A program made the translations under genes and the position numbers. 27,354 nt of DNA from Prevotellaceae bacterium UBA1075 (GTDB taxonomy: Bacteria; Bacteroidota; Bacteroidia; Bacteroidales; Bacteroidaceae), in NCBI GenBank assembly GCA_002316015.1, contig DCCS01000041.1, positions 1 to 27,354 of the forward strand, written 5' to 3'. The notes under the pieces were generated by a model. It searched no databases. It had not been told where the DNA came from and worked only from the letters and a program-made list of their open reading frames with translations. This document shows, piece after piece, positions 1 through 7,848 of the stretch (the stretch's first letter is position 1; the number at the start of each line of letters is the position of its first letter).

Positions 1-339
1 CAAGAAGCATGGCCAGGGCAAAGGCAGGCAGAAACCACACCGAGGACAACAAATGAGCAAGCAGGACATCACACGACGCGTGCATGAGCCGGGAGGCTAC
101 ATGCGCCAGCACGGACTGGCCGCGTTCACTGTCCTGGGGGCGGGCACTTCGCCTCTTCGGCCAGGAAGGGCCGCCTGCCGGATGCCAATGCCCGCAACCT
201 GAAGATGCTTGCCGAGACGCCCCAGGGACTGCCCGGCAAGCGAGACATGGCATCAGCACGCGAGGGACGGATGCGGCAATCCCTGGGGCCGGGACAGATG
301 GACTGCCAGGGGGCCGCACTCTCCTTTTTCAGGAAAAGT
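1..339. other. Region without a supported gene
   Basis: I cannot support a gene here. One plus frame ends at a TGA at 54-56 and could be the last codons of a gene that starts outside the window. An ATG at 53 overlaps that stop and opens a 49-codon frame to 202, but its third positions are much less G/C-rich than in the real genes nearby and I recognise nothing in it. The stretch contains several complementary segments: 116-121 with 159-164, 181-187 with 248-254, and 207-214 with 234-241. It ends in a terminator-like hairpin. It could be a 3' untranslated region, a small RNA or a decayed gene. Confidence 0.4.
273..329 (+). terminator. Intrinsic terminator-like hairpin with T-tract
   Basis: GCGGC (273-277) pairs with GCCGC (313-317), and CCCTGG (281-286) pairs with CCAGGG (306-311). 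Together they make an 11-bp stem with a small internal loop. Five T residues follow at 325-329. It probably ends whatever transcript lies upstream, just before the cysE promoter. Confidence 0.5.
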
Positions 340-371
340 CTTGTGTAAGAGAAAGCGTTTTAGTACTTTTG
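340..371 (+). promoter_or_regulatory. Bacteroidota-type promoter of cysE
   Basis: TACTTTTG at 364-371 matches the -7 consensus TAnnTTTG. CTTG at 340-343 lies 20 bp upstream at the -33 position. Transcription should start near 375, which gives a leader of about 37 nt to the ATG at 412 and excludes the upstream in-frame ATG at 373. Confidence 0.7.
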
Positions 372-411
372 CATGTCGAACACGTATTCCTTTGACATTA
401 TACACGCAGCG

Positions 412-1392
412 ATGAGTCCAACAAGACTGAGCACCCTGCTTCAGCAGACGATTTCCCGGCTTGGCGGGAAAAGCCCGCTGCACGGCCTCTCACTGGAGCA
501 CAGGGACGGCGACCCCATGCCTTGCCAGCAGGCGCTGGCGGAGGTTGTGGACTTGTGCCGCTCGGTATTCTTTCCAGGCTATTTCGGACAGCCCGCCATC
601 AGTGCCCGCATGCAGGCTTACCACCTGGGGGTGAGCCTGGAGAGGCTGCACGCGCTGCTCACCGACCAGGTACTGGCGGGGCTGTGCTCCGCCTCGCCGG
701 ATGAGTGCGGGCAGGACTGTGAGCGCGGGAGCGCGCGCCACAACGAACAAGTGTGCGCGCGGCGTGCGCATGCCGAACAGATTGCCGAGGAGTTCATACA
801 GCGCCTGCCTGCCCTCAGGGACATCCTGGCCACCGATGTGGAGGCCGCCTACAACGGTGACCCTGCGGCGGATTCCTATGGCGAGATCATAAGCTGCTAT
901 CCCGTGATACGCGCCCTCGCCAACTACCGGGTGGCGCACGAACTGCTCGTGCTGGGCGTTCCCCTCATCCCCCGCATCATCACCGAGATGGCCCACAGCG
1001 AGACGGGCATCGACATCCACCCGGCCGCCACCATAGGCCACCACTTCACCATTGACCACGGCACGGGCGTGGTGATAGGGGCCACATGCATCATAGGGAA
1101 CAATGTCAAGCTGTACCAGGGCGTGACCCTGGGAGCCAAGAGCTTCCCCCTGGACGAGCACGGCAATCCCATCAAGGGCATCCCGCGCCATCCCATCCTG
1201 GAGGACAACGTCATCGTCTACAGCAATGCCACGGTGCTGGGACGCATCACCATAGCCAAGGGGACCATCATCGGGGGAAACCTGTGGGTGACCGAGAGCA
1301 CCAAGCCGGGCGACCGCATCGTGCAGGCAAAGCGCAGGAAGAATGCGGCCAAGGAGTGCGTGGTGCGCCCCGAGGACTATGGAGGCCTGTGA
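412..1392 (+). CDS. cysE: Serine O-acetyltransferase
   Basis: Transfers acetyl from acetyl-CoA to L-serine to give O-acetylserine, the acceptor for sulfide in cysteine synthesis; cytoplasmic. The 326-residue product has a helical N-terminal half and a C-terminal left-handed beta-helix of hexapeptide repeats (TGIDIHPAATIG onward). Asp215-His216 in IDHGTG match the catalytic pair of the family, and QGVTLGAK and the GNLWV segment near the end are typical. It is longer than the 273-residue E. coli enzyme, as in other Bacteroidota. An in-frame ATG at 373 was rejected because it lies upstream of the predicted transcription start. The C-terminus ends PEDYGGL; I cannot tell whether it binds cysteine synthase. 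The methyltransferase gene follows after 35 bp with no visible promoter, so the two may be co-transcribed. Confidence 0.93.
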   Translation: MSPTRLSTLLQQTISRLGGKSPLHGLSLEHRDGDPMPCQQALAEVVDLCRSVFFPGYFGQPAISARMQAYHLGVSLERLHALLTDQVLAGLCSASPDECGQDCERGSARHNEQVCARRAHAEQIAEEFIQRLPALRDILATDVEAAYNGDPAADSYGEIISCYPVIRALANYRVAHELLVLGVPLIPRIITEMAHSETGIDIHPAATIGHHFTIDHGTGVVIGATCIIGNNVKLYQGVTLGAKSFPLDEHGNPIKGIPRHPILEDNVIVYSNATVLGRITIAKGTIIGGNLWVTESTKPGDRIVQAKRRKNAAKECVVRPEDYGGL

Positions 1393-1427
1393 GACATCAG
1401 AATACAGCAAGCATATAACACATACAG

Positions 1428-3152
1428 ATGGAATTTGAAATGATAGCCAAGACCTTCCAGGGACTGGAGGGAGTACTGGCTGAGGAGTTGACCGCGCTGG
1501 GCGCCAACAACATTCAGGCGGGGCGGCGCATGGTGTCGTTTACCGGTGACAAGGAGATGCTCTACCGGGCCAACTTCGCCCTGCGTACCGCCGTGCGCGT
1601 GCTGAAGCCCATCAAGCACTTCCGTGCCAAGACCGCCGACGAGGTGTATGAGGCCGTGAGGCAGATAGACTGGAGCCAGTATCTGACCAATGACACCACC
1701 TTTGCGGTGGACAGCGTGGTATACAGCAACGAGTTCCGGCACAGCAAGTTTGTGGCTTACAAGGTGAAGGACGCCATCGTGGACCAGTTCCGCGAGAAGA
1801 CTGGCGAGCGTCCCAACATACGTGTCACCAACCCCGACATGCAGCTGCACATCCATGTGGCAGAGTACGACTGCACCCTCTCGCTGGACTCGTCGGGCGA
1901 GAGCCTGCACAAGCGCGGGTGGCGCCAGGCCACCGTGGAGGCCCCCATCAACGAGGTGCTGGCCGCCGGCATCATCCTGCAGACGGGATGGAGGGGCGAG
2001 TGTGACCTGGTGGACCCCATGTGCGGCAGCGGCACCATCCTCGTCGAGGCGGCCATGATAGCCAGCGGCATTGCGCCCGGAGTGTATCGCCGCGAGTATG
2101 CCTTCGAGAAGTGGCCCGACTTTGACCGGGAACTCTTCGACCGCATCTACGATGATGACTCGGCCGAGAAGTCCTTTGAGCACCACATCTATGGCTATGA
2201 CATCAACCACAACATCATAGCCCTGGCCACCGAGAATGTGCGCGCGGCCGGGCTCTCGAAGTATGTCACCCTGCAGCAGAGGGACATCAAGGACTTCACG
2301 CAACCCCAGGAGAAGTGCATCATGGTGACCAACCCGCCCTATGGCGAGCGCATCTCCGCCCCCGACCTGCTGGGCTTGTACAAGACCCTGGGCGAGCGGC
2401 TCAAGCACCAGTTCGTGGGCAATGACGCCTGGGTGCTCAGTTATCGCGAGGAGTGTTTTGACCAGATTGGCCTGAAGCCCTCGCTGCGCATACCCCTCTT
2501 CAATGGCTCTCTGGAGTGCGAACTGAGGAAATACCAGATATTCAACGGGAAGTTTGACGAGATGAGGGCACAGGGAGGCGACATCAAGAGCGACGAGGAG
2601 CGCAGGCTGATGGCGCAGAAGCACCGCTTCAAGCAGCACCGCGATACCCGCGACCGCCTGGAGGATGACCCCGAGGAGCGCATGCGCCGCCCGGAACGTC
2701 GCCCGTATGGCCGTGATGACCGCCGCGATGCAGGCCACCGCCCCTATGGCCGCGACGACCGCAGGCCAGCACGAGGGTTCCGGGGTGACGACCGCGAGGA
2801 TGGCTTTGACCGCAAGCCTCGCCGCTTCGACCGCGATGGAGACCGCCGCTTCGGGCGCGATGACCGCCGCTTTGGCCGTGATGACCGCAGTTTTGGCCGT
2901 GACGACCGCAGTTTCGGCCGTGACGACCGCAGTTTCGGCCGTGATGACCGCCGCCCCTCAAAGGGGTTCCACCGCGATGGCGGTGACGAGCGCGGCGCAC
3001 GCGGGCAGCGCTTCTTTGGCCATGATGACCGCCACCAGCGTGACGGGTTCCGCAGGGGAGGCGATGACCGCCACCAGTCCTTCGGACGCGGGGACGGCCG
3101 TGGGGGATGGCGTAAGTATGACCGCAACGCGCAGGACAATGGCGAGGATTAA
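1428..3152 (+). CDS. RlmL-type 23S rRNA guanine-N2 methyltransferase with repeat tail
   Basis: Predicted SAM-dependent methyltransferase acting on 23S rRNA (the RlmL N-terminal-like family makes m2G2445 in E. coli). The N-terminal ~150 residues form a ferredoxin-like plus THUMP RNA-binding unit. A Rossmann methyltransferase domain follows, with motif I DPMCGSGT at residues 196-203 and the catalytic NPPY at 302-305. From about residue 385 the sequence becomes a disordered tail of nearly 190 residues, very rich in Arg, Asp, Gly and Phe, including five FGRDDR(S/R) heptads. Such basic, RGG-like tails usually bind RNA. The E. coli counterpart instead carries a second methyltransferase (RlmK) domain, absent here. 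The start at 1428 fits MEFEMIAKTFQGLEG, the usual N-terminus. The substrate base is inferred from the family. Confidence 0.88.
   Translation: MEFEMIAKTFQGLEGVLAEELTALGANNIQAGRRMVSFTGDKEMLYRANFALRTAVRVLKPIKHFRAKTADEVYEAVRQIDWSQYLTNDTTFAVDSVVYSNEFRHSKFVAYKVKDAIVDQFREKTGERPNIRVTNPDMQLHIHVAEYDCTLSLDSSGESLHKRGWRQATVEAPINEVLAAGIILQTGWRGECDLVDPMCGSGTILVEAAMIASGIAPGVYRREYAFEKWPDFDRELFDRIYDDDSAEKSFEHHIYGYDINHNIIALATENVRAAGLSKYVTLQQRDIKDFTQPQEKCIMVTNPPYGERISAPDLLGLYKTLGERLKHQFVGNDAWVLSYREECFDQIGLKPSLRIPLFNGSLECELRKYQIFNGKFDEMRAQGGDIKSDEERRLMAQKHRFKQHRDTRDRLEDDPEERMRRPERRPYGRDDRRDAGHRPYGRDDRRPARGFRGDDREDGFDRKPRRFDRDGDRRFGRDDRRFGRDDRSFGRDDRSFGRDDRSFGRDDRRPSKGFHRDGGDERGARGQRFFGHDDRHQRDGFRRGGDDRHQSFGRGDGRGGWRKYDRNAQDNGED
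2850..2954 (+). repeat. Five tandem 21-bp repeats encoding FGRDDR(S/R)
   Basis: Five head-to-tail 21-bp units begin at 2850, 2871, 2892, 2913 and 2934. Each encodes Phe-Gly-Arg-Asp-Asp-Arg followed by Ser or Arg. The inner units are nearly identical at the DNA level, including synonymous positions, so copy number may vary by slippage or recombination without breaking the frame. Confidence 0.9.
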
Positions 3153-5292
3153 GGGTATATGCCTGGCAGTGGCTATGACAGTCCTGCAGGTCACCAGCGT
3201 CATGGCACAGAAACTCTTCACACTGGAGGAACTGAACTTCGGCGGGCGCAACTTCCGGCAGTCACAGCCCCAGTACTATTATTATATATGGTGGGGCGAC
3301 CGCCTGGTGGACGCCAACTCTGCCGACTACAGCGTGCTCAATCCGGCCACGGGCAAGCCCGCCAGGATGGATGCCGTGAGCGAGAGCGGAGTGTACTCGG
3401 CCTACGGCTGGGACGGGGGGGACAGCGAGCATCGGGTGCGCCGCATGGGCATGCCCTATGCGGGACAGCCGCTCGTGCTCACCCAGAGCGGGAAGCAGCG
3501 TGCCCTGGTGGACTTCACCGACTGGAAGGTGACGTGGAGCCAGAGCTGCGAGGGCTCGCTGGAATGGAACAGGGTGTCACGCGCCGATGCCTTCCTGCGA
3601 GGGGACAACCTGTGGGTGCGCTATGCCGACGGACAGGAGGTGCAACTCACCCAGGACGGCTCGCGCGAGATAGTGTACGGCAAGAGCGTACACCGCGAGG
3701 AGTTTGGAATCACCAAGGGCACTTTCTGGAGCGAGGACGGCCAGAAGCTGGCCTTCTACCGCATGGACCAGAGCATGGTGGCCGATTATCCGCAGGTGAA
3801 CACATTCAAGCGGGAGGCGCAAGTCGAGCCCGACAAGTATCCCATGGCGGGCATGACCTCGCACCAGGTGCGGGTGGGCGTCTATGACCTGCGGTCGCGC
3901 AAGACCGTGTATCTGGACACAGGAGACCCCACAGACCGGTATTTCACCAATATCGCCTGGGCTCCCGACGGCCGGACAATCTATCTCTTTGAACTCAACA
4001 GAGACCAGAACCACTGCACGCTCGATGCCTATGACGCGGCGACGGGCAAAAAGTCGCGCACGCTCTACACCGAGGACAGCGACAAGTATGTGGAACCGCA
4101 GCACCCCATCACCTTCCTGCCCTGGGACAGCAGCAAGTTCGTCTACTGGAGCTGGCGCGACGGATACACCCACCTGTACCTGATGGACGTGGAAGGGAAC
4201 CATCTGGGCCAGCTCACCAAGGGCACCTGGGTGGTGACCGGGCTGGTGGGGTTCTGCCCCGCCACGCGCAGCGCCATCATCACCAGCAAGGAAGCGGGTG
4301 ACCTGCAGCAGAACATCTACCGGCTGGACATCCCCTCGGGCAAGCGCACGCTGCTCGACAACGGGCGCGGGGTGCACCAGGCCCGCCTCTCGGCCAGCGG
4401 GCGCTATGTGCTGGACACATGGCAGGAGCCCGATGTGCCGCGCGCCTGTGCCGTGACCGACACCAAGACGGGCAAGCGGGTGGCGCTGGCCACGGCCGCT
4501 GACCCGTGGGACGGATGGTACAAGCCCATCTTTGAGCAAGGCACGGTGAAGGCCGCCGATGGCGTGACCGACCTGTACTGGCGCATGGTGAAGCCGGCGG
4601 ACTTCGACCCGGCGAAGAAGTACCCCACGGTAGTGTATGTGTATGGCGGCCCCCATGCCCACAATGTGGAGGCTTCCTGGCACTGGGGCTCACGCTCCTG
4701 GGAGACCTACATGGCCCAGAAGGGCTACATACTCTTCATCCTGGACAACCGTGGCAGCGAGAACCGCGGACGCGACTTCGAGCAGGTCACCTTCCGGCAT
4801 CTGGGGCAGGAGGAGATGAGAGACCAGATGTGCGGAGTGCGTTACCTGCGGTCGCTCCCCTATGTGGACAGCAGCCGCCTGGGCGTGCACGGCTGGAGTT
4901 ATGGCGGGTTTATGACCGTGTCGCTGATGACCAACTACCCCGATGTGTTCAAGGTGGGCGTGGCCGGAGGCCCTGTGATAGACTGGAAGTGGTACGAGGT
5001 GATGTATGGCGAGCGCTATATGGACACCCCCGAGAGCAACCCCCAGGGCTACGGGCAGACCAGTCTCATAGGCAAGGCAGGCAACCTCAAGGGAAAGCTT
5101 CAGATTATCATCGGCATGAACGACCCCACTGTGGTTCCGCAGCATGCCCTGCAGTTCCTCAATGCCTGTGCCGAGGCCGGCACCCAGCCCGACTTCTTCG
5201 CCTATCCCGGAGAGGGGCACAACATGGCCGGACACAAGAGCGTGCATCTGCATGAGCGCATCACGCAGTATTTCGAGGACTGGCTGAAATAG
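3139..5292 (+). CDS. Dipeptidyl peptidase IV-type S9 serine exopeptidase
   Basis: Secreted or periplasmic peptidase predicted to remove dipeptides, usually X-Pro, from peptide N-termini. The 717-residue product has a signal peptide (basic MARIK, hydrophobic core, cut after VMA), a DPPIV beta-propeller domain to about residue 460, and a C-terminal alpha/beta hydrolase. The triad is Ser587 in GWSYGG, Asp662 in MNDPTV and His694 in GEGHN. Glu187-Glu188 in HREEFG match the paired glutamates that bind the substrate amino group in DPP4. The frame stays open far upstream into the methyltransferase tail, but the signal peptide fixes the start at 3139. This overlaps the previous gene by 14 bp and suggests translational coupling. 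Tripeptidyl specificity cannot be excluded. Confidence 0.9.
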   Translation: MARIKGICLAVAMTVLQVTSVMAQKLFTLEELNFGGRNFRQSQPQYYYYIWWGDRLVDANSADYSVLNPATGKPARMDAVSESGVYSAYGWDGGDSEHRVRRMGMPYAGQPLVLTQSGKQRALVDFTDWKVTWSQSCEGSLEWNRVSRADAFLRGDNLWVRYADGQEVQLTQDGSREIVYGKSVHREEFGITKGTFWSEDGQKLAFYRMDQSMVADYPQVNTFKREAQVEPDKYPMAGMTSHQVRVGVYDLRSRKTVYLDTGDPTDRYFTNIAWAPDGRTIYLFELNRDQNHCTLDAYDAATGKKSRTLYTEDSDKYVEPQHPITFLPWDSSKFVYWSWRDGYTHLYLMDVEGNHLGQLTKGTWVVTGLVGFCPATRSAIITSKEAGDLQQNIYRLDIPSGKRTLLDNGRGVHQARLSASGRYVLDTWQEPDVPRACAVTDTKTGKRVALATAADPWDGWYKPIFEQGTVKAADGVTDLYWRMVKPADFDPAKKYPTVVYVYGGPHAHNVEASWHWGSRSWETYMAQKGYILFILDNRGSENRGRDFEQVTFRHLGQEEMRDQMCGVRYLRSLPYVDSSRLGVHGWSYGGFMTVSLMTNYPDVFKVGVAGGPVIDWKWYEVMYGERYMDTPESNPQGYGQTSLIGKAGNLKGKLQIIIGMNDPTVVPQHALQFLNACAEAGTQPDFFAYPGEGHNMAGHKSVHLHERITQYFEDWLK

Positions 5293-5305
5293 GGGCTTGT
5301 GGTCA

Positions 5306-5526
5306 TATGGTTGTGCGGTTTCGCGGTTATAAGGAGTTGGGCAAATGCGTATGCCTGTCTTGTGAGGCTGCCGATACTGAACGGGAACAGTCTTGTGCCA
5401 GATCGTGAAGAATGGATACGGGGCACACACACAGCCCCGTGTGTCCGCACCCCCGTACAACTGTACCCCCGTATAAACCGCACCCGCGCATAAACCGCGC
5501 AACCATACAACCATACAACCATATAA
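5306..5526. repeat. Intergenic imperfect inverted repeat and octamer array upstream of purD
   Basis: The 246-bp gap between the peptidase and purD is clearly richer in A/T than the genes. The segment at 5306-5330 is the imperfect reverse complement of 5490-5515 (roughly 21 of 26 positions). Inside and after the right arm lie three tandem octamers, ACCATACA at 5502-5509 and 5510-5517 and ACCATATA at 5518-5525. A looser repeat of the type CCCCCGTAnAA occurs at 5450-5480. No convincing -33/-7 promoter is present, so I cannot say how purD is transcribed. Confidence 0.55.
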
Positions 5527-5538
5527 TCGTAATATCCA

Positions 5539-6807
5539 ATGAACATACTCTTGTTGGGAAGTGGAGGGCGCGAGCACGCCCTGGCTTGGAAGATTGCGCA
5601 GAGCAAGCAGTGTACACAACTCTATATCGCGCCAGGCAATGCCGGCACGGCTGGCGTGGGCACCAATGTGCCCCTGGCGGCCGACGACTTCGAAGGCATA
5701 GGGACATTCTGCCTGCAGCACCACATCGACATGGTGGTGGTAGGCCCCGAGGATCCGCTGGCGAAGGGTATCTACGACTACTTCAAGGGCAGCAGCCAGC
5801 TCTGCTCCATCCCCGTGATAGGCCCCAGCAAGCAGGGAGCCATGCTCGAGGGAAGCAAGGATTTCGCCAAGGGGTTCATGCAGCGTCACCACATCCCCAC
5901 GGCAGCCTATGCCACGTTTGACAGCGACAGCCTCGGCGAGGGGCTGAGGTTCCTGGAGACCCTGCGGCCTCCCTATGTGCTCAAGGCCGACGGCCTGTGC
6001 GCGGGCAAGGGTGTGCTCATCCTGCCCACCCTGGAGGAGGCGCAGAAGGAACTGCGCGAGATGCTGGGCGGGATGTTTGGCAAGGCCAGCAGCAGGGTGG
6101 TGATAGAGGAGTTCCTGAGCGGCATCGAGTGCAGCGTGTTTGTGCTCACCGATGGACGGGACTATGTGATTCTGCCCGAGGCCAAGGACTACAAGCGCAT
6201 AGGAGAGGGCGACACCGGGCCCAACACCGGCGGCATGGGCAGCGTGAGCCCGGTTCCCTTTGCCGACGAGGCATGGATGGCCCGGGTGGAAGAGCGCATC
6301 ATACGCCCCACGGTGAGCGGGCTGGCCCAGGAGGGAATCGACTACAAGGGCTTCATCTTCTTTGGTCTCATCAATGTGCAGGGCAATCCGATGGTCATCG
6401 AGTACAACGTGCGCATGGGCGACCCCGAGACTGAGACCGTGATGCTGAGGCTCAAGAGCGACATCGTGGACCTCTTCCAGGGAGTGGCCACGCAGACGCT
6501 GGCCACGCGCCGGGTGGAGCTCGACCCCCGTGCGGCCGTGTGCGTGATGCTGGTGAGCGGCGGCTATCCCGGACATTATGACAAGGGCTACCCCATCACG
6601 GGCATCAGCGAGGTGCGGGACAGCGTGGTGTTCCATGCGGGCACGGCGCTCAGGGACGGACAGGTGGTGACCAACGGCGGGCGTGTGATAGCCGTGAGCA
6701 GTTATGGCCGTGACCGCAGGGAGGCGCTCGAGAGGAGCTTCACCGAGGCCGGCAAGATACAGTTTGAGAAGAAATACTTCCGCAAGGACATCGGCGCAGA
6801 CCTATGA
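5539..6807 (+). CDS. purD: Phosphoribosylamine--glycine ligase (GAR synthetase)
   Basis: ATP-dependent ligase joining phosphoribosylamine and glycine to form GAR, step two of de novo purine synthesis; cytoplasmic. The 422-residue protein has full family length. It begins MNILLLGSGGREHALAWKI and carries PGNAGT, the VGPEDPLA segment, the ATP-grasp lysine region LKADGLCAGKGV (about 153-164), GPNTGGMG (about 229-236) and the metal-binding EYNVRMGDPETE (about 293-304). These features are diagnostic of PurD. Its stop overlaps the start of the next membrane-protein gene by 4 bp (ATGA). The A/T-rich repeat-bearing leader is the only candidate control region. Confidence 0.97.
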   Translation: MNILLLGSGGREHALAWKIAQSKQCTQLYIAPGNAGTAGVGTNVPLAADDFEGIGTFCLQHHIDMVVVGPEDPLAKGIYDYFKGSSQLCSIPVIGPSKQGAMLEGSKDFAKGFMQRHHIPTAAYATFDSDSLGEGLRFLETLRPPYVLKADGLCAGKGVLILPTLEEAQKELREMLGGMFGKASSRVVIEEFLSGIECSVFVLTDGRDYVILPEAKDYKRIGEGDTGPNTGGMGSVSPVPFADEAWMARVEERIIRPTVSGLAQEGIDYKGFIFFGLINVQGNPMVIEYNVRMGDPETETVMLRLKSDIVDLFQGVATQTLATRRVELDPRAAVCVMLVSGGYPGHYDKGYPITGISEVRDSVVFHAGTALRDGQVVTNGGRVIAVSSYGRDRREALERSFTEAGKIQFEKKYFRKDIGADL

Positions 6808-7745
6808 CGGGACGGCACTGGGCTCAGAACCGATTGGCGGAGAGCCGCCTGACGCTCCCGCTCAGCGTGGCCCTGTTTGTGGCCGCACGCCTGTTCCAAG
6901 GCCAGGAGGTGAGCCTCTCCGCCGCCGCATCGGCTGCCCTGTGCCTTGGCACAGCCGCCGTTATGATGGAGAGCAATGCCGGACTGCAGATCTTGAGGGT
7001 GCGCTCCCACCTGGGCGAGAGCCTGTGGCTGCTCCTGGCCTCGGCCATGCCTTTCCTGTACGGGCTGGAGGCTCCTGCCGTGTGCGCGTTCTGCCTGGCT
7101 GCGGCCATGGGGCTGCTCCAGTGCTGCTATCAGAACCGTGACTCCATGCCGCTGGTTTATCACAGCTTTCTCTTCCTGGGTGCCGGTAGCCTCTTTGCCC
7201 CGGTCATGTTGCCCATGGGCTTGCTCTTCTATGTGTGCCTGGCCACGCTCATGCGCGCTTTCTCGTGGAAGAACCTCTGGGCAGGTGTGCTGGGAGTGCT
7301 CACCCCCTACTGGTGCTGGGTGGCCTGGGAGGCGTGCGCGGGCGATGTGACGCGGGTCTATGGCCATGTGCTCGCGCTGTGGGCCAGGACATTCGGCCTG
7401 GAGGGCCTCTCCCCGGTGCCGGGTGTGCGGTTGCTTCCGGTGTGGTGTCTGCTTGGCTTCCTCACCCTGGTGGGAGTCATCCATTATATGCGCAAGCGGT
7501 ATGACGACAAGATACACACGCGCATGCTGCTCTATGTCTATGTCTATGTGTCCGTATTCCTGCATGTCGCCTTTCTGCTCCTGCCCGCCCAGAGGCAGGA
7601 GTTGCTGGCCATGCAGGCGGTCTCGGTGAGCCCGCTTGTGGCGCATTACTGGGCAATGACGGGTGGCCGCACGGGCCAGGTGGTGCTCTTTGTCAGCCTG
7701 GCGGCATGGCTGGCGGTGCTCGCGCTTGTCAGCCTGGCGGTCTGA
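6804..7745 (+). CDS. Polytopic inner-membrane protein of unknown function
   Basis: I do not recognise a characterised family. The 313-residue product is almost entirely hydrophobic, with about eight predicted membrane segments separated by short loops and a longer loop around residues 190-215 (DVTRVYGHVLALWARTFGLE). The C-terminus ends in a hydrophobic segment (LAAWLAVLALVSLAV). There is no signal peptide, lipobox or obvious catalytic motif. It overlaps purD by 4 bp (ATGA) and is therefore probably translated from the purD mRNA. Downstream, a separate promoter starts the DUF2723 operon. A role in envelope or transport is possible but rests only on its membrane nature. Confidence 0.75.
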   Translation: MTGRHWAQNRLAESRLTLPLSVALFVAARLFQGQEVSLSAAASAALCLGTAAVMMESNAGLQILRVRSHLGESLWLLLASAMPFLYGLEAPAVCAFCLAAAMGLLQCCYQNRDSMPLVYHSFLFLGAGSLFAPVMLPMGLLFYVCLATLMRAFSWKNLWAGVLGVLTPYWCWVAWEACAGDVTRVYGHVLALWARTFGLEGLSPVPGVRLLPVWCLLGFLTLVGVIHYMRKRYDDKIHTRMLLYVYVYVSVFLHVAFLLLPAQRQELLAMQAVSVSPLVAHYWAMTGGRTGQVVLFVSLAAWLAVLALVSLAV

Positions 7746-7781
7746 AACCGCCCGCCGCCGGGCATTTCGCGGCCGAAACCC

Positions 7782-7812
7782 TCTGCCATAGCGGCAAAAT
7801 GTCGTAACTTTG
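7782..7812 (+). promoter_or_regulatory. Bacteroidota-type promoter of the DUF2723 operon
   Basis: TAACTTTG at 7805-7812 matches the -7 box and TCTG at 7782-7785 sits 19 bp upstream as a weak -33 box. Transcription should begin near 7816. This gives a 33-nt leader to the ATG at 7849 and rules out the in-frame TTG at 7810 as a start. Confidence 0.65.
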
Positions 7813-7848
7813 CCAGATAACCCACAAGAAAACAAGATAACAGTTCAT

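Noticed and set aside
2665..3138. Upstream extension of the peptidase frame
   Set aside because: It is an out-of-frame reading of the methyltransferase repeat tail; the signal peptide at 3139 marks the true start.
5522..5527. TATAAT hexamer before purD
   Set aside because: The sigma70 -10 box is not the primary promoter signal in Bacteroidota, there is no matching -35, and it lies 11 bp before the ATG within the octamer array.
4690..6636. 648-codon minus-strand frame across the peptidase-purD gap
   Set aside because: It is antisense to two well-identified genes, shows no domain, and its middle translates the intergenic octamers into repeated Val-Trp-Leu-Tyr words.
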